This document shows positions 10,918-24,000 of a DNA stretch of 64,000 bases, piece after piece. The DNA is from Trifolium pratense. Its lineage: Eukaryota > Streptophyta > Magnoliopsida > Fabales > Fabaceae. A model generated the notes under the pieces. The model ran no database searches. It was not told the origin of the DNA and worked only from the letters and a program-made list of their open reading frames with translations. Made by a program: the position numbers and the translations under genes. The DNA lies in the NCBI RefSeq assembly GCF_020283565.1, contig NC_060060.1:64651257-64715256 (forward strand), read 5' to 3'. How positions within the stretch are numbered: position 1 is the stretch's first letter; each line of letters starts with the position of its first letter.

Positions 10918-11934
10918 TAATAACTATCCCTATATCTCGTCTTTATTACTTGCAAGAAAAAAAAATTGATTAAGAATATAAAATTAAAAAAATAAATTCA
11001 AATACATTATTAAATTAAAAAAAAAATTATTTAACTCTTAATTATTTTAATTTATTTTCAATCGATAATTGTTATCAATATATAATCACAAAAACATAAA
11101 AGAAAATAAGAATATGAAATAAAAGTGGTGGGGTAGAGTGTTGAATTTTATTAAGCAAAACCATTGTAGTGAGTAAAAATTGAATGAGTGCCGAATTATT
11201 AGATGGAAGAGAAAGAAGATGATGTGAAGTTTAAAAAATGAAAAAGGTGGGTGTTGAAAAATGAAAGCATTGTACATAGTCTAAGGTTGATAAAAAATTG
11301 TAGTCACTCTATGAACATATAGAAGAGACTGGGTGCATGAGTATGGGTAGACTTGGTTGATCATGAGAATGTAAGAGAGGCTGACAATATCCCTTTGGTG
11401 TATATGGTGTGTGTTTTTATTTATCTGTTCATCTTTCTTTGTTTTGTATATACTTCTCAATGATGACCATCATAAGAACCTCCAATAGAAAGAGTGTTCG
11501 ACATCACACTCTCTCTCACTAGAGTTGGGACCAAATGAAGGGATTCTTGTAGGAATAGTTAGCCACATATATATGCAACACTTTAATTTCTTGTTTGTTT
11601 ATATACTAATGCTTATGTAACCCTTAAAATTATGGTAATTCTTAGTGGATGATATCCAAGTTAAAAATAAAGTGTAGTAGTAGTGTGAAAATGCATGTCA
11701 AAAAATAAGGAAATGGCGACTCAAAAAAAAGTGGATGATATTCAGGCTAAATTTTTATTTTATAAATTCGAGAGCTTAATTGTCTGACCCTTAAATCAAA
11801 ATTCTAATTTACTCGTTAATTTTTTGGTAGTGTACGTCAAAAAATGCTTCACAAAAAATAGAGATTTAAATACACAAGGAAATGGCGACCACCCTTAAAA
11901 ACAAAAACTACTACCCTGAATCTAGGCCTTTTCT
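10918..11934. other. AT-rich intergenic DNA
   Basis: No supported gene. Long A/T runs and short ORFs without family resemblance. A sequence ending cattgtacatagtctaagg near 11268-11286 looks like a MITE terminus, but I could not find its partner. Confidence 0.4.
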
Positions 11935-12075
11935 TTTTTACAAGGAACCAAAAAATGCAGAAACTGTAGTATCCTGTACATCTCCTGAGAATATTCACAC
12001 GGCAAGGCAGCTACAACCTTACGATCACGCTAAATAAAGCCTCCTTATGGATGTTCGCATTCTAATGTTTTTCTG
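11935..12075 (-). other. Probable 3' UTR of the glycine-rich protein gene
   Basis: This lies directly downstream, on the minus strand, of the stop codon at 12076-12078. Base composition is less AT-biased than the DNA beyond it. The exact end is not determined. Confidence 0.4.
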
Positions 12076-15000
12076 TTATAAACCAGATTCATGAGCCCAA
12101 AAGGCATCTGGATCAGGACAAAATAGAGAAAAATCCTGGACTTCCAGATTCGCTATATGCCAACTGACAAAACGGGCTTGTACCAACTTGAATAGAAAAA
12201 GGATGGTGGGCAAAAGCCAACATTTATCATCTTCCCTGCAAGAACAACCAATCAAAATTTAAAAAACAGAGTACTGGGATAAAAAAAAATACACCAACAA
12301 GTTCTAAAAGCACTTGGCGACTAAAAATTATAGTATACAAAGCAAAATCATCAAAACCAGCCAAAACCAATTTAAGTGGCAAAGGATCCATGTAAGAATA
12401 ATGACTAGCTTCGTTCTCGCATGTAACCAGAGACATTGCCACATTGTTGAATCGTTGATGGCTCAAAGAATAGGGAAATATGAGGGATTTCCTGTGGCTA
12501 GGAACGAGTGCTGGGCAATCTAGAAAAAGAGATTGTTTGTTAGGAGCTACAAAACTAAATTAGGATTGGGTGTCAGAAATTAGCTTGTTAGGAACCAAGG
12601 AATATCCTAACAATAGCCATCTAATCTAACTATAGTATTGGCTCTAGTGGCAAAATGGGTGTGATGGTTAAATGCAAACTGCAACAAGTTATTTAGTGCA
12701 TGGTTTAGATTGAAACGGATGTAATATCAGGCGATCACAGCTTGTCATCTCAGTTCCTGGAAGTGTATCTATTACGGGTGTTTTTTCAGACCACTAGGTA
12801 CTCTTAGCCGGGGGGGTTTGGAACTTGTATCAAGCTCTGGTAGGACGTATTAATAGGAAATGCCTTTTTGTTAGTGGCCTTTTCCAGAACTCTAATTTTT
12901 CTACCAATACATATTTCCCCCATTAAAATATTTTCACAGAGAAATACATCCTTTGCAAAATCAAACTCTTATATTTGCATTGGAAAATTGTGACAAGATA
13001 GAATTTGGTCTGAGAGTTTCTCAAAAAAGAGAGGATGTAAGGGAAATGAGACCGGATTATCAAACTCAGCAGAATAGGACAGAAAAAATAATCAGGAAAA
13101 ATTGTGATGTTTCAACGTGAGCTCCTTAACATGGATATGGTTGCTTGTATCTGTTAGCCCAATTAAAGCAGTAGTAAAAATACAATTAAAATGAAATAAG
13201 AAATAACCATTTCTGTAAGCATTGAAAATGCACAGAAAACAAACTATCACAAAATAAATTCATGTTTCAGCTTTATTGAATATTATACATGATACTTTCC
13301 ATCAGACAAATCTTACCAAAAGCTCTATGCAGAATGGATAAGATGATGTAATAATTAATCAGATTTGATTTCTTAATGTACTAAGTACTATCAGACACAA
13401 GTAAACTTAAACAAGAATGCAGGTCTGTTGTGAAATATACCATTGTTGTTTGAGATAAAATGATGCCATTTAGAAGTTGATTACCTCTTAACATTCCTAG
13501 TACTTGCCTCATCAGGGTAGTGAATGTGGGTTAATGTATAATGAAGGAGGCAACAAATAAAAGCCACTCCCTGCACACGGCCGTGCACACACGTTAGATA
13601 AGCAGGAAATATATTTCAAATGATTGCATGAATGAACATGTCTTAAAAATTTAAAAATTCAATATGCCTAGAATTCTTAAGCTTCCTCGTTTAATTAGGA
13701 TTAGGAGTCTTCTACTTTCGTGATTAGTTTCTGTTGGATATTCCGCCTTCATTGCGGTCCGCCCCCATCTGCCTAATTGCGGCATTTGGGTTGCCTTCAT
13801 TGCAGCCTCCAACACCTTCATTGTGTTGGGTGTGAAGGGGTGGATTTAGTCCCACATTGCTAAGAGATATGGCCTGTGTAGCGTTTATATAGCTTTGACA
13901 ACCCTCACCTAACAAGCCGGTTTTGTGAGGATGAGTTGGGCCAAATATAAAATCTGACATGGTATCAGAGCCTATCCTAGATCTATTGTTGGGCTTCCCG
14001 CATCGTCCACGCTTAAGGCCCATTGGGCCTGAGCGTGAGGGGGTGTGTTGGATATTCCGCCTTCATTGCGGTCCGCCCCCATCTGCCTAATTGCGGCATT
14101 TGGGTTGCCTTCATTGCAGCCTCCAACACCTTCATTGTGTTGGGTGTGAAGGGGTGGATTTAGTCCCACATTGCTAAGAGATATGGCCTGTGTAGCGTTT
14201 ATATAGCTTTGACAACCCTCACCTTACAAGCCGGTTTTGTAAGGATGAGTTAGGCCCAATATAAAATCTGACAGTTTCCATATTTAACCAGACTTAAAAT
14301 AAGGTTAGTAGCTAGTCTTTTAGGTATCAAATCATAATCGTAAATTCTAAGTCTTCATTATTTCTCTTCCCTTCCTTATATCTAAAATCCTATGAGTTTG
14401 ACACTATTTTCCTATATCTAAATAATATTCACCACTGAATTGTGTTTTTCAAATAAAAATTCTGTACTACAAGCCTCATTTGCAATTGTGATATTTCTAA
14501 GCAATTGCCTTATAGCAGTTAGAGCTTTTCATATGCTTAACAATATCTGTCAGCAGCTTCCTCTTACACTTTTATATAGTCCGAATTTTTACAGCAGGTT
14601 ACTCACTACAAAGCCTATTTTTACTCCTCATCTGCTTTACACATGCGATGGGAAGTTATACCAAATAGTATCACAATATAAGCACAACTTACAATATTAG
14701 ACAGAGAAGTAGCATTCCACAGCGCATAAACTCGAGAAAGTGAAGCTCTTCTAGGTTCTTTACTAAATAAAGCATTCAAACCGGCAAGAAATGGAGAGAG
14801 TAGAGAAAGAGGAAGGATTAGTAAAACAGAAAGAAACGCTGCAAGAGAAATCCAGTAGAACTGAAGCAACATGAGGACAGTGACCGAAAGATCAGCTAAA
14901 AGCATCAAAGTAATTAGCAGTTGCACAGTATCCTGAAACAAACATCCCATGCATTAGACAATGTTCAATTTATAGTTGTGGAGAGGTGAATCACCTAAAA

Positions 15001-18000
15001 CAACTTAACTACCTGACGACCAACAGGTCTAGTATTGCACAACAGCAGTGAAAGTGGGAACAGAAAGTCTTTTTTGAAATCCAATGATCTTAAGGTAGCA
15101 TCATTTATCAGGCCACCATTAATGCCTCCAGTTATCCTTTTAAGAGACAATGAATTGCTCATGTATGGCAAGTTGTGCTGTAGCTGCTGAAGATTCTTTC
15201 TTCCATGTGCCACATTTTTCCTGTCATAAGCATAAAAAAAATCCCATGAAGCTACTATGCACAACGTATTTAGAAAAACAAACCATGAATTCTTGCCAAT
15301 ACTAATCTCCACCTAGGATGTACAAAACAATGTCAGGGAATCAAGGAACTTAAAATGAGGTGGTTGATATCATTCACTGTCATGTTTGGCTTAATTGAAT
15401 AAACCAACCTACAATCTGAATGCAGCATTAACTCAGCACCGTAAATTACCTCATAGCTTCATCAGTACCAACCCAAGTATCAGACTGGTGCAAACCATGA
15501 AGAGAATATTCCCCAACTGCTACCACAACACCCAGCTGATAGTAACCAGAAGCTGTTGCTTGGAACCATCCAAGCTCAATTTTAACTCCGTGGAACTCAA
15601 GTTGGGGGTTTGCATGGCTATTTGTCCAATCAATAACAGGACCTAGTGCAGTACGAATTGATCCATGCCTCACTGTCCGTAACTGAGCATTTAGTCCAGA
15701 TACCAAGCGATTCCAAACAGTTGCTGGGACATGCTGTTGATATCAAGTTCGGCATTTGTATGTCAGTTATGTATAGAGATAATAACTGACTAAATCTTAA
15801 CAACAGGAATAATAAAGACACCTGGCCAAGGAGGTTTGTCAACAGTGTATCACTGTAAAGATTGTAAGGCTCCATATAGCTCCCATCCCCACCAAAAATT
15901 ATGCACATGGGGAATCTCTTCTGTATAATTGATACAATGTCTAATCTCTTCTCATCACCACCAAGGAAAAAATCAATGTATGATACCATTAAATCTGGAG
16001 TTGCCCCAACCTGCATCAATTGTTTCTTAAAGACATTAATATGGATGAAAGCGTGCATCACTTAATACTATGATAACCTCTTCAATTCAAATACCAGTTT
16101 GTTGGAGAAAACAGAAGAATACAGATTAAACATCACATTTATTTATGCATAAATAACACTGTTGTTTATAACTGTCTCGTATGCAAATCAAGGGATGCAG
16201 TCTAATAAACATGACATCCTCTGAATTTGGATACAGCCATGTTTGTAACTTTCAAGCTTAATATGAACGTACTTATGGCTTATAGGAACTCTAAACAATC
16301 ATGAAGAAGTAACCAACAAACTTTCTGGTAGTATATATGACTGATCAAGATATGATTCTTAGAAGTTGAAACATTTTAATGAAACGAAAATGAGTGAATA
16401 AGAACATATGCAATTTATGGAAATCTTTTCAAGGAAAACCAAAAGTGAAATCATGATGGTGAAAAGGCCAACATAATAATATTCAGTGAATACCAAGCCG
16501 CCTATACCATAGAATGCACTAGCATCAATAAATCATAGCCTTAAAAATCAAGTCATTTTAGAATTTTAGTTTAACTTTGATTCTTCATGATGACTGTAAT
16601 ATTCCATAACATTTACTAGAAGCTCTTCAGTTTTTTATAGAAATTTAGGATTAATTTTGTCATTTTCTTTATTTTATAATGCTATTGTGAGCAGACCAAG
16701 CCCTGGGCTAGTATTGGTCTTGGATTGTTCTTTTGATGTTTGTGTCTTGCTAGGAAGCATTATTTACCCTCACTTCCAAATTCCCAATGAACCTTCAGTC
16801 TAATTATTTAGTACAACTGAATCCTTGCACTAAAGAAATTTCAATATGTTAAATCCTAAAAGCCTCTGCTTACCTACATCATTCTACCTTGTCTCTAACG
16901 ATTGCAAGAGAAATTACATCAATATAAGTGAATAACTAGGAATTTTGTGGAAATTACTCCAGGTTGTAAAATGTTTTACAAGTCAAACCTTCATCCCTTT
17001 ATACAAAGCACGGGATCGACAGGAGCGTAGACAAGAATGGTCATATTCAGACTTGACATATTCCTGAAGGCGACCAATTTTGACTCTTCGCCGCCAATGC
17101 TTCCAAGACCAGGCACAAGGATATGCCACAACTGAAAGTATACTGTGCACCGAACCTTCCCACCAATCATATGCAGCAACAGAATTGATCTCATCAATAA
17201 ATCTATTAAAAGCATCCTCATACCTGCATCCCATTAGGATCAAATCCAAATCAAAACCATGATTATTGTTAAAGAATAAAAGTGCAATATAAAACGATTA
17301 ATGTGTCGTTTCACCGAACAGGTAAAACTTTTGGGATAGTTGGTTGATATTTGATAACATAGTTCTAAAAACTGTTAGGTGAAGGCTTATTAAAAGAATT
17401 TAATATTATATCACTAACAGTTTTACAGTATTATGATGCGAGATTCAAATGCTAAGGTGTCGTTAAGCCTCCCAAACTGGGCTAGTTTATCTTTTCTTTA
17501 TACAAAGATGCTTGGTGTAGAATCTTCATTGATAAGTGTTTCCCGTACCAAGACGTCTTTTGCAATAGAAACTATTAAGAAAAACTTGTTTGGTGGCAAA
17601 TATCAGAAATCAAGAAGTACAGAGTAAAATAAGTTTGACCTAAGTGGCAAAGCTGTAATACTTAGCAACACCGAAGATTTATGATTTGGACTAAAATAAA
17701 TACGTCCAGTATTTATCAGCACATGGTGCACAAAGTAAATGACATCAGAATACATGACATGAACATGTGAATTAAGTATTTTCTTACACAATTTCAATTA
17801 TAGCATGGGGAGGTGAGTAAGGAAGATGCCAGGGTTCTCTGAAAGTATTAGGACCCATAAAGTACATTCTGTGTACATGACTTTGAGTTTCGTCCGCTCT
17901 GGCTCCACGCACCTGGTTTTTGAAAAACATAAAATTTAAACCTTCCAATAGTTTCAGAAATAATGCGACAAAGGTCAAGTATTGCCACAGAAAGACCTGA

Positions 18001-21000
18001 TTAAATTAAACAGTGCAAACTTTGGTATAAGAGTAGTACCTCAGAAAGAGAAAGGAGATGTGGAAAACTGTGATGATTATGGTGTTCAATTGAACTCGAA
18101 CTATGATATGAACCAGAACCAATCAACTTGATTCTCAAAGTACTGAGTAGCAGAGCCAAAAGCAATAAAATGAATGACAACATTACTGAAAATGGCCAGG
18201 GACCCCAAAATGTATAAATTAGCTCCTCCAGAGGTGTATAGCAATTCGGCATTCCATACTTATCCGATATACATTTATATGGACAAGAATTCTGTGTAAC
18301 CCCCCCTGCAATGAAAATGGCCGCATTAAAAATTAGAGATAGAGCAAAGCTAGGGACATAAAACCTAGTTATAAACCATCAAAGATACCTCGTTTATATA
18401 TGAAATTTGCACGATTTGGAAGAAGATCAAGAGGACAAGGAATGCAAAGATGTTCATCAGAACCATCGACATCTTTATAAGTACCAACAGGACATTCCTG
18501 AAATTTTACAAGAGCAGAGAATTATGTCTTCTTAAAATATACTTACAAGGGGGCATTCAAAAAATATATATTGTCTAAGCAGAGCTCCCTAGTTTCTACA
18601 TATTTCTTGCTTACCACATAAAGTGATAGATGGATAGATACATATATCCAACAGACTAGGCAAAAATAAATGGAAAAAAAACAAAAAACCAATGGAACAA
18701 ACCTCGCAGAAGATTCCATACAGGCCTTTAGGACATGCTTTCCCAGTTATGGTACCCTCCTGTCCATGAAAGCCACCATTGTCACCAGCACCGCCACTGT
18801 TTATAATCATGAAGAGGTGCTGTTTTTCAGCATTTTATTTAAAGAAAATGTACATTACCTTTTTACCAAAACAATTATTACATTATTTACAACAATCATG
18901 CTTCAAGTTACTAACAGGAGTAAATTTACAGACTGGTCCCCAATAGATTATGGTGTCAGTTCATTAGTTCTCTAAAGATGAAAACAGTGTTCTAGACAAA
19001 GGAAAAACAGGAACGTTTTCTTATGCTCTGATTCTAACTCGAGTAACTAGAAAAGTGATTATGCATACCTATAGTTCATGGTGCCACTAATACTTGCAAC
19101 AGGAACATATTCTTCCCCCATACCAATTCTTGACCAATGGAAATGAACTCGACCTCCTCCTCCACCACCACCACCAAGGGAGCCACCATTACCGCCAACA
19201 ATAGATAAGGAGGAACTCTCCAAAAGCCTGAATTCTTGAAGGAAAAGAAGGACCGTTCCACCAGAACCTCCACCAAGACCACCAACCAAAGAACCATCAC
19301 TGCTTGTTATTGCTTTGCTAAAGCTTTCACCATCGGCCCTCAAGGATCCATAAAGATCAAGCCTCATAAGTGGCCACTGAATGGATCCCATAACTAGCAT
19401 ATAAACAAGAATAACTTCTATCAGAGAATATTACAAAAAGTATACATATTTTCTTCATATAAAGAGGCAGTCACATATAGAATTTGCAGCCATCTTCATC
19501 CATATTAAAATAAGAAGCAAACTAGATAATCCCTTTAATTGAAACATATAAACTTCAGAACTATTTAAAACTATTTACCAATCATCCCTCCTCCAGCAAC
19601 ATGCCCATATGACTCATTAGGGCCCTTAGTTCCACTTCCCAATTCACATGGAAGAATAGCATTTCCATATTCATTACCACCAACACTCATTATCCCTTTG
19701 AAATATCCAGCTCCTCCTCTTCCACCATGTCCAGCACCACCGCCAGATCCATTCAAAAAGTTCCCCTTACCAATGCCTTCAGTGCAACCTGAAAAAGGTC
19801 TTGGTCTAATCAAAATCTAAAAATTATAATATCCTTTTTTGCAATTGGCATTTTGACTAGCATGCAAAAACTTGGAAGGGAAGAAAGTAACCGAGAATAA
19901 AGGATTTGAAAAAAAAATTAATTACCTAATTCAGATGCCGTTATCATACCATCAGTATCGACAACCACAGTCCTTGCCCTGTGAATATGAATTATGCTTC
20001 CCTTCATAATGCCATATACAACAAGATCTTCAACGCGACAAATCTATAAAAAACTCAGAAGAACCCACAATAAGGTTCTGCTTGAACAAAAACATTGTTG
20101 TTGTGCAATCTCAATCAAAAAGCAATGCCCAACCAAAAAGTTGCATGTGTTGTACTTGTGAGAAATGCACTGTATTTGTGGGTATTTCAGATTACTTCTT
20201 TTTTTTCTCTATAAAAGTTTAAAACTCTTCATACTTTCAGTTTCACCTAACAAGTTAAGCTTTTGAGGTAGTTGGTTCGTGACATATTGCATTAAATTAA
20301 ATGCAACAAAAGTGGGGAGAAGAGGTTCCAACTGAGTATAATAAACTGAATACCGAAAAATACAAGAATTTCATTTTTTTTTTATAAATAAAATGCATCT
20401 AAATAAAACCTGCCCTATTTTTTATTTTATTTTTTCTTTGACAAAACAAATCTGCTCTGTTAACAAAACTTACTTGAAGTGAGAAGGATAGTGTATAATT
20501 GACATGACAGTCGTCAGGTGGAGTTATCAAATCTATTGGGCATCTCTGTGTGTCACAAAGATGTTTTGTCACCCTGCAATCATTAATAAGAAAACAAAAC
20601 AATATAAGCAATTATGTTCAGAGTTTCGGAGGAGTTCAAAGGCTGGATGGAAAACTTTTAAGTCAAACAATGTGACTACAAAGCAGTCATACTTACGTGC
20701 CTCTACTAGCATCATCATCCAAAGGAGCTTGAAGTAAGGAACCTGGACCAACCTGTCAGGAGAGGAGGGCTGTTAAAATGCTGCATACAAATTCATGAAT
20801 TTGGGAAACAGTGACAACACACAAAACTTGTCGTAGTGTGAAAAGGGAACAGAAAGCCTTGAAAAGATAACAGAAATAGAACACATGGATGCTGCAAATT
20901 CCATCTTTCTGATCCATCTATACTGTAGCTATGTGTATATATTTGCTCCAACTCTCATGGCATGCAGATTGATCAAAAGAGTATATTGATTTTATCTAAG

Positions 21001-24000
21001 AATATTGCTTACAGTTACATTATAGAAGAGAGACAAGGACAGTCGCTGGCTTTTGATTGCATCACCATCACCAGTCAATTGTAGCAGTCCCTGACCATAT
21101 AAGCCCAAGTTTGTATTTGAACTAATGACAGAACGTTGCTGCAAAGGTAAAAAATTGCAATCACTGTGAACACTCCGGCCCGCAAAGATCAAAATATGGT
21201 TCTGTAACGTAAAATACTACATAACTTGAATTATGATAAAGACCATTTACCCTTAGGACAGCCAGATTTCTCACTTCAAGTATTGAAGCAGACACAGCAG
21301 TACTTCTACCACCATCAATTTGCAATGTGGAGTTCCACATAAGTATTATTTTAACAGAAACTCTAAATGCACCATAAACCTTCATGTATATTACAGGTAA
21401 AGTTATTAGATAATAAGCTGACAACTGAAACTAAAAGCTCACAGAAAATAGTATTCTAAAACAAGGGACGCCTAAATGGATTGAGAATATAACCAAAATT
21501 ATAACAGGAAAAAAAAAAAAAAAAAAAAAAACAACAACAACAACAACTTTGAATCGTTACCTTTACGATAGAATCACTCAACAAAAGCTCTTCAGCAACA
21601 AGCTCAAATTCAGAAATTGGATAGTCGGACAGCCCAAAGATTAAGCTTCCTCCACTATATACACTAATTTGGCCTCTTACCTTCATAATTAGAGAATTCA
21701 AATAAATATCATATATTAGGCTTCAAGGGTTAAAAATTGCAAGGAATGATAAATAAATTAAATAATATATCAATGAAATTATTTTCAAACACAATGTAAT
21801 ATTAAAGAAATAAGTTTCATGCAGGACCTTTATTCTTGAAAACCCTATATAAGAAAAACAATTTGCTTACTATAGCTTTGATAACGAAGTCAAGGTAGTG
21901 ATCCACAATATATGGGAAACATGGCAAGATCTCTAGTAGAATTGATATATACTTTTAAAAGACATGGCTATGTCATACACGATGTTTTATAAAGCGACTC
22001 AAAGATCGACAAAAGCTGTTAAGGAAGAAAGAAAAGATACACATGATTGAATCTATCAGTCCAAATTACACAACAGATACACTTATATAATCATAATGTA
22101 ATTAAAAGAATAAAAATGTCCTCACTAAAATAGTTACAAGATATGACTGGCCTATTTACATATATTCCAACACTCGCTCTCATGCTAAAGCATATTGGTC
22201 ACACAAACCAAGCTTGGTACATATATTTACTTATCATTGGGCTTCGAGAGACTAGCTATATCATCTTCCCATTGATCATTTGAATTGACTAAGCCAATGG
22301 TGATATCTCTACAAGATTTTTCTCTACTAAAATGGCAATAGATTTCAATATGCTTCGTGAAAAGTGGAATTGGATGTGGTATGTGGCTTGAAAACTGTTA
22401 CGAAAGAAGTTGTCATAATACAAAAATTCTCTGAAACGTGCGTAAAAAATGGTGACATATGATCGTGTGTGTGTTTGTCATAGTGCATAATGCGTATAAC
22501 TTTCCTACCTGAACTCTGGACCAAACAAGTGGAACCAAAACTTTTGCCTTATTTTCCACATAAACATTTGACCATAAAGGGCTGGTTGAGAAGTCAAGCA
22601 AAGGAGTTTCTGTTTCTGTTGAGACATTGTCATTGCTGATTCTCAAACTTAGTAAATTTGCATTGAAATATGTGCCAGCTGCTCCAGAATTACCAGTACA
22701 GCCAATACTCGAACCACCTGTCACAACAAATGCATGTATTGTTTAGAAGTTTCTTCTGCTACTCAGATTTTTAAAAAAGGCATATTTGCATGTTATATGA
22801 ATTGAAAAAAATTGAAGATACAACAACTATAACAATGTCAGCCAAAGCATTTGTAACAAGAGAACATATATACAAACATTAAGTGCAACATCAACACCGC
22901 CAAAAGATTCAGGTTCTCTGCAGGTGAGCAAAGGAAAATATTAAACTCCTTACTTTTGGGCAGAGGTCAGCATCCACCTCTTTTCACAAGGATACAAGGA
23001 TAGTTCTTCAAGTTAACAACACAAAACCAGTAGGTAATAAAGTAATTTCATAGTAAAACAAACATAAATGATTTGAAAGCCACCTAAGTGTTTTCTCTCA
23101 ACCGTTCTCCTATTCTAGTTTATGCTACTCATCCATATTATCCCCGCCGCATCTGCCAATGAAGAAAATGTTGCAGAATACTGAACTAACCACCTCAAAA
23201 AGTCTGAAAGAATTTTTTTTTTTACTGAATCAAGAGCATCCTGACATTAAGGAAGAACTAAACATCCCAACGAAGTTGGCATCTCTAAAGTTTGAAAGAA
23301 TTAAGCATGCAAGATGATACTAACTTGACACAAAGGACATCAATGCGACAATTGAAAGCCAATCACATAATGGACTCTAATCTGAAATAATGGACAGACT
23401 CCAGAATCTAAAACAGAAGAACAACTTTTCAGAAAAACTTCAAAATCTAACGTAAAGCCTGACAAGTTGAGAGCTTTTGTTGACAAATGAGTTCTACACT
23501 CTATATTCATAAAATTTAAAGGATTAAAAACAGGCCAGCTTTCTCAATTAAAAATGAAGTTTTTCCTTTCCAACAATTCATGTATCACCTACAGTGACCT
23601 GTACGTAACTTAGTATTATGTAATTCTCTTTTCCTTTATGAAAGAAGTATCATACCCTCACCTACACTCATTTTCTTTCGGTAAAAATGTGGTATTTTGC
23701 TTGTATCGAAAGTTGCAGACAACTTGTATTTGTTTAAAAGAAATTCTTATTTTTGGTATTTTGATTTACATAGATTAAGCTCAACACTCTTACAGTAGAA
23801 ATAAACATCAAGCAGGAGTCATCATTGGTTTAGCCACCATGTACAGAAAGTGAATGGGAACAAACCGTGGACAGTAATCTTCAAATCTTCTTGTATGCTG
23901 TAACAATCAAGTGATATTCTCCCTCCACCGCCTCCACCCCATCCCGTCCCACCAGCTGCACTGATATTACCATATCCCTTCCTACACTCATCCAAAAAAA

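Noticed and set aside
19059..19400. Second open frame overlapping the Gly-rich exon
   Set aside because: GGN-rich coding DNA lacks stops in several frames; only the frame that matches the family and keeps splice phase is real.
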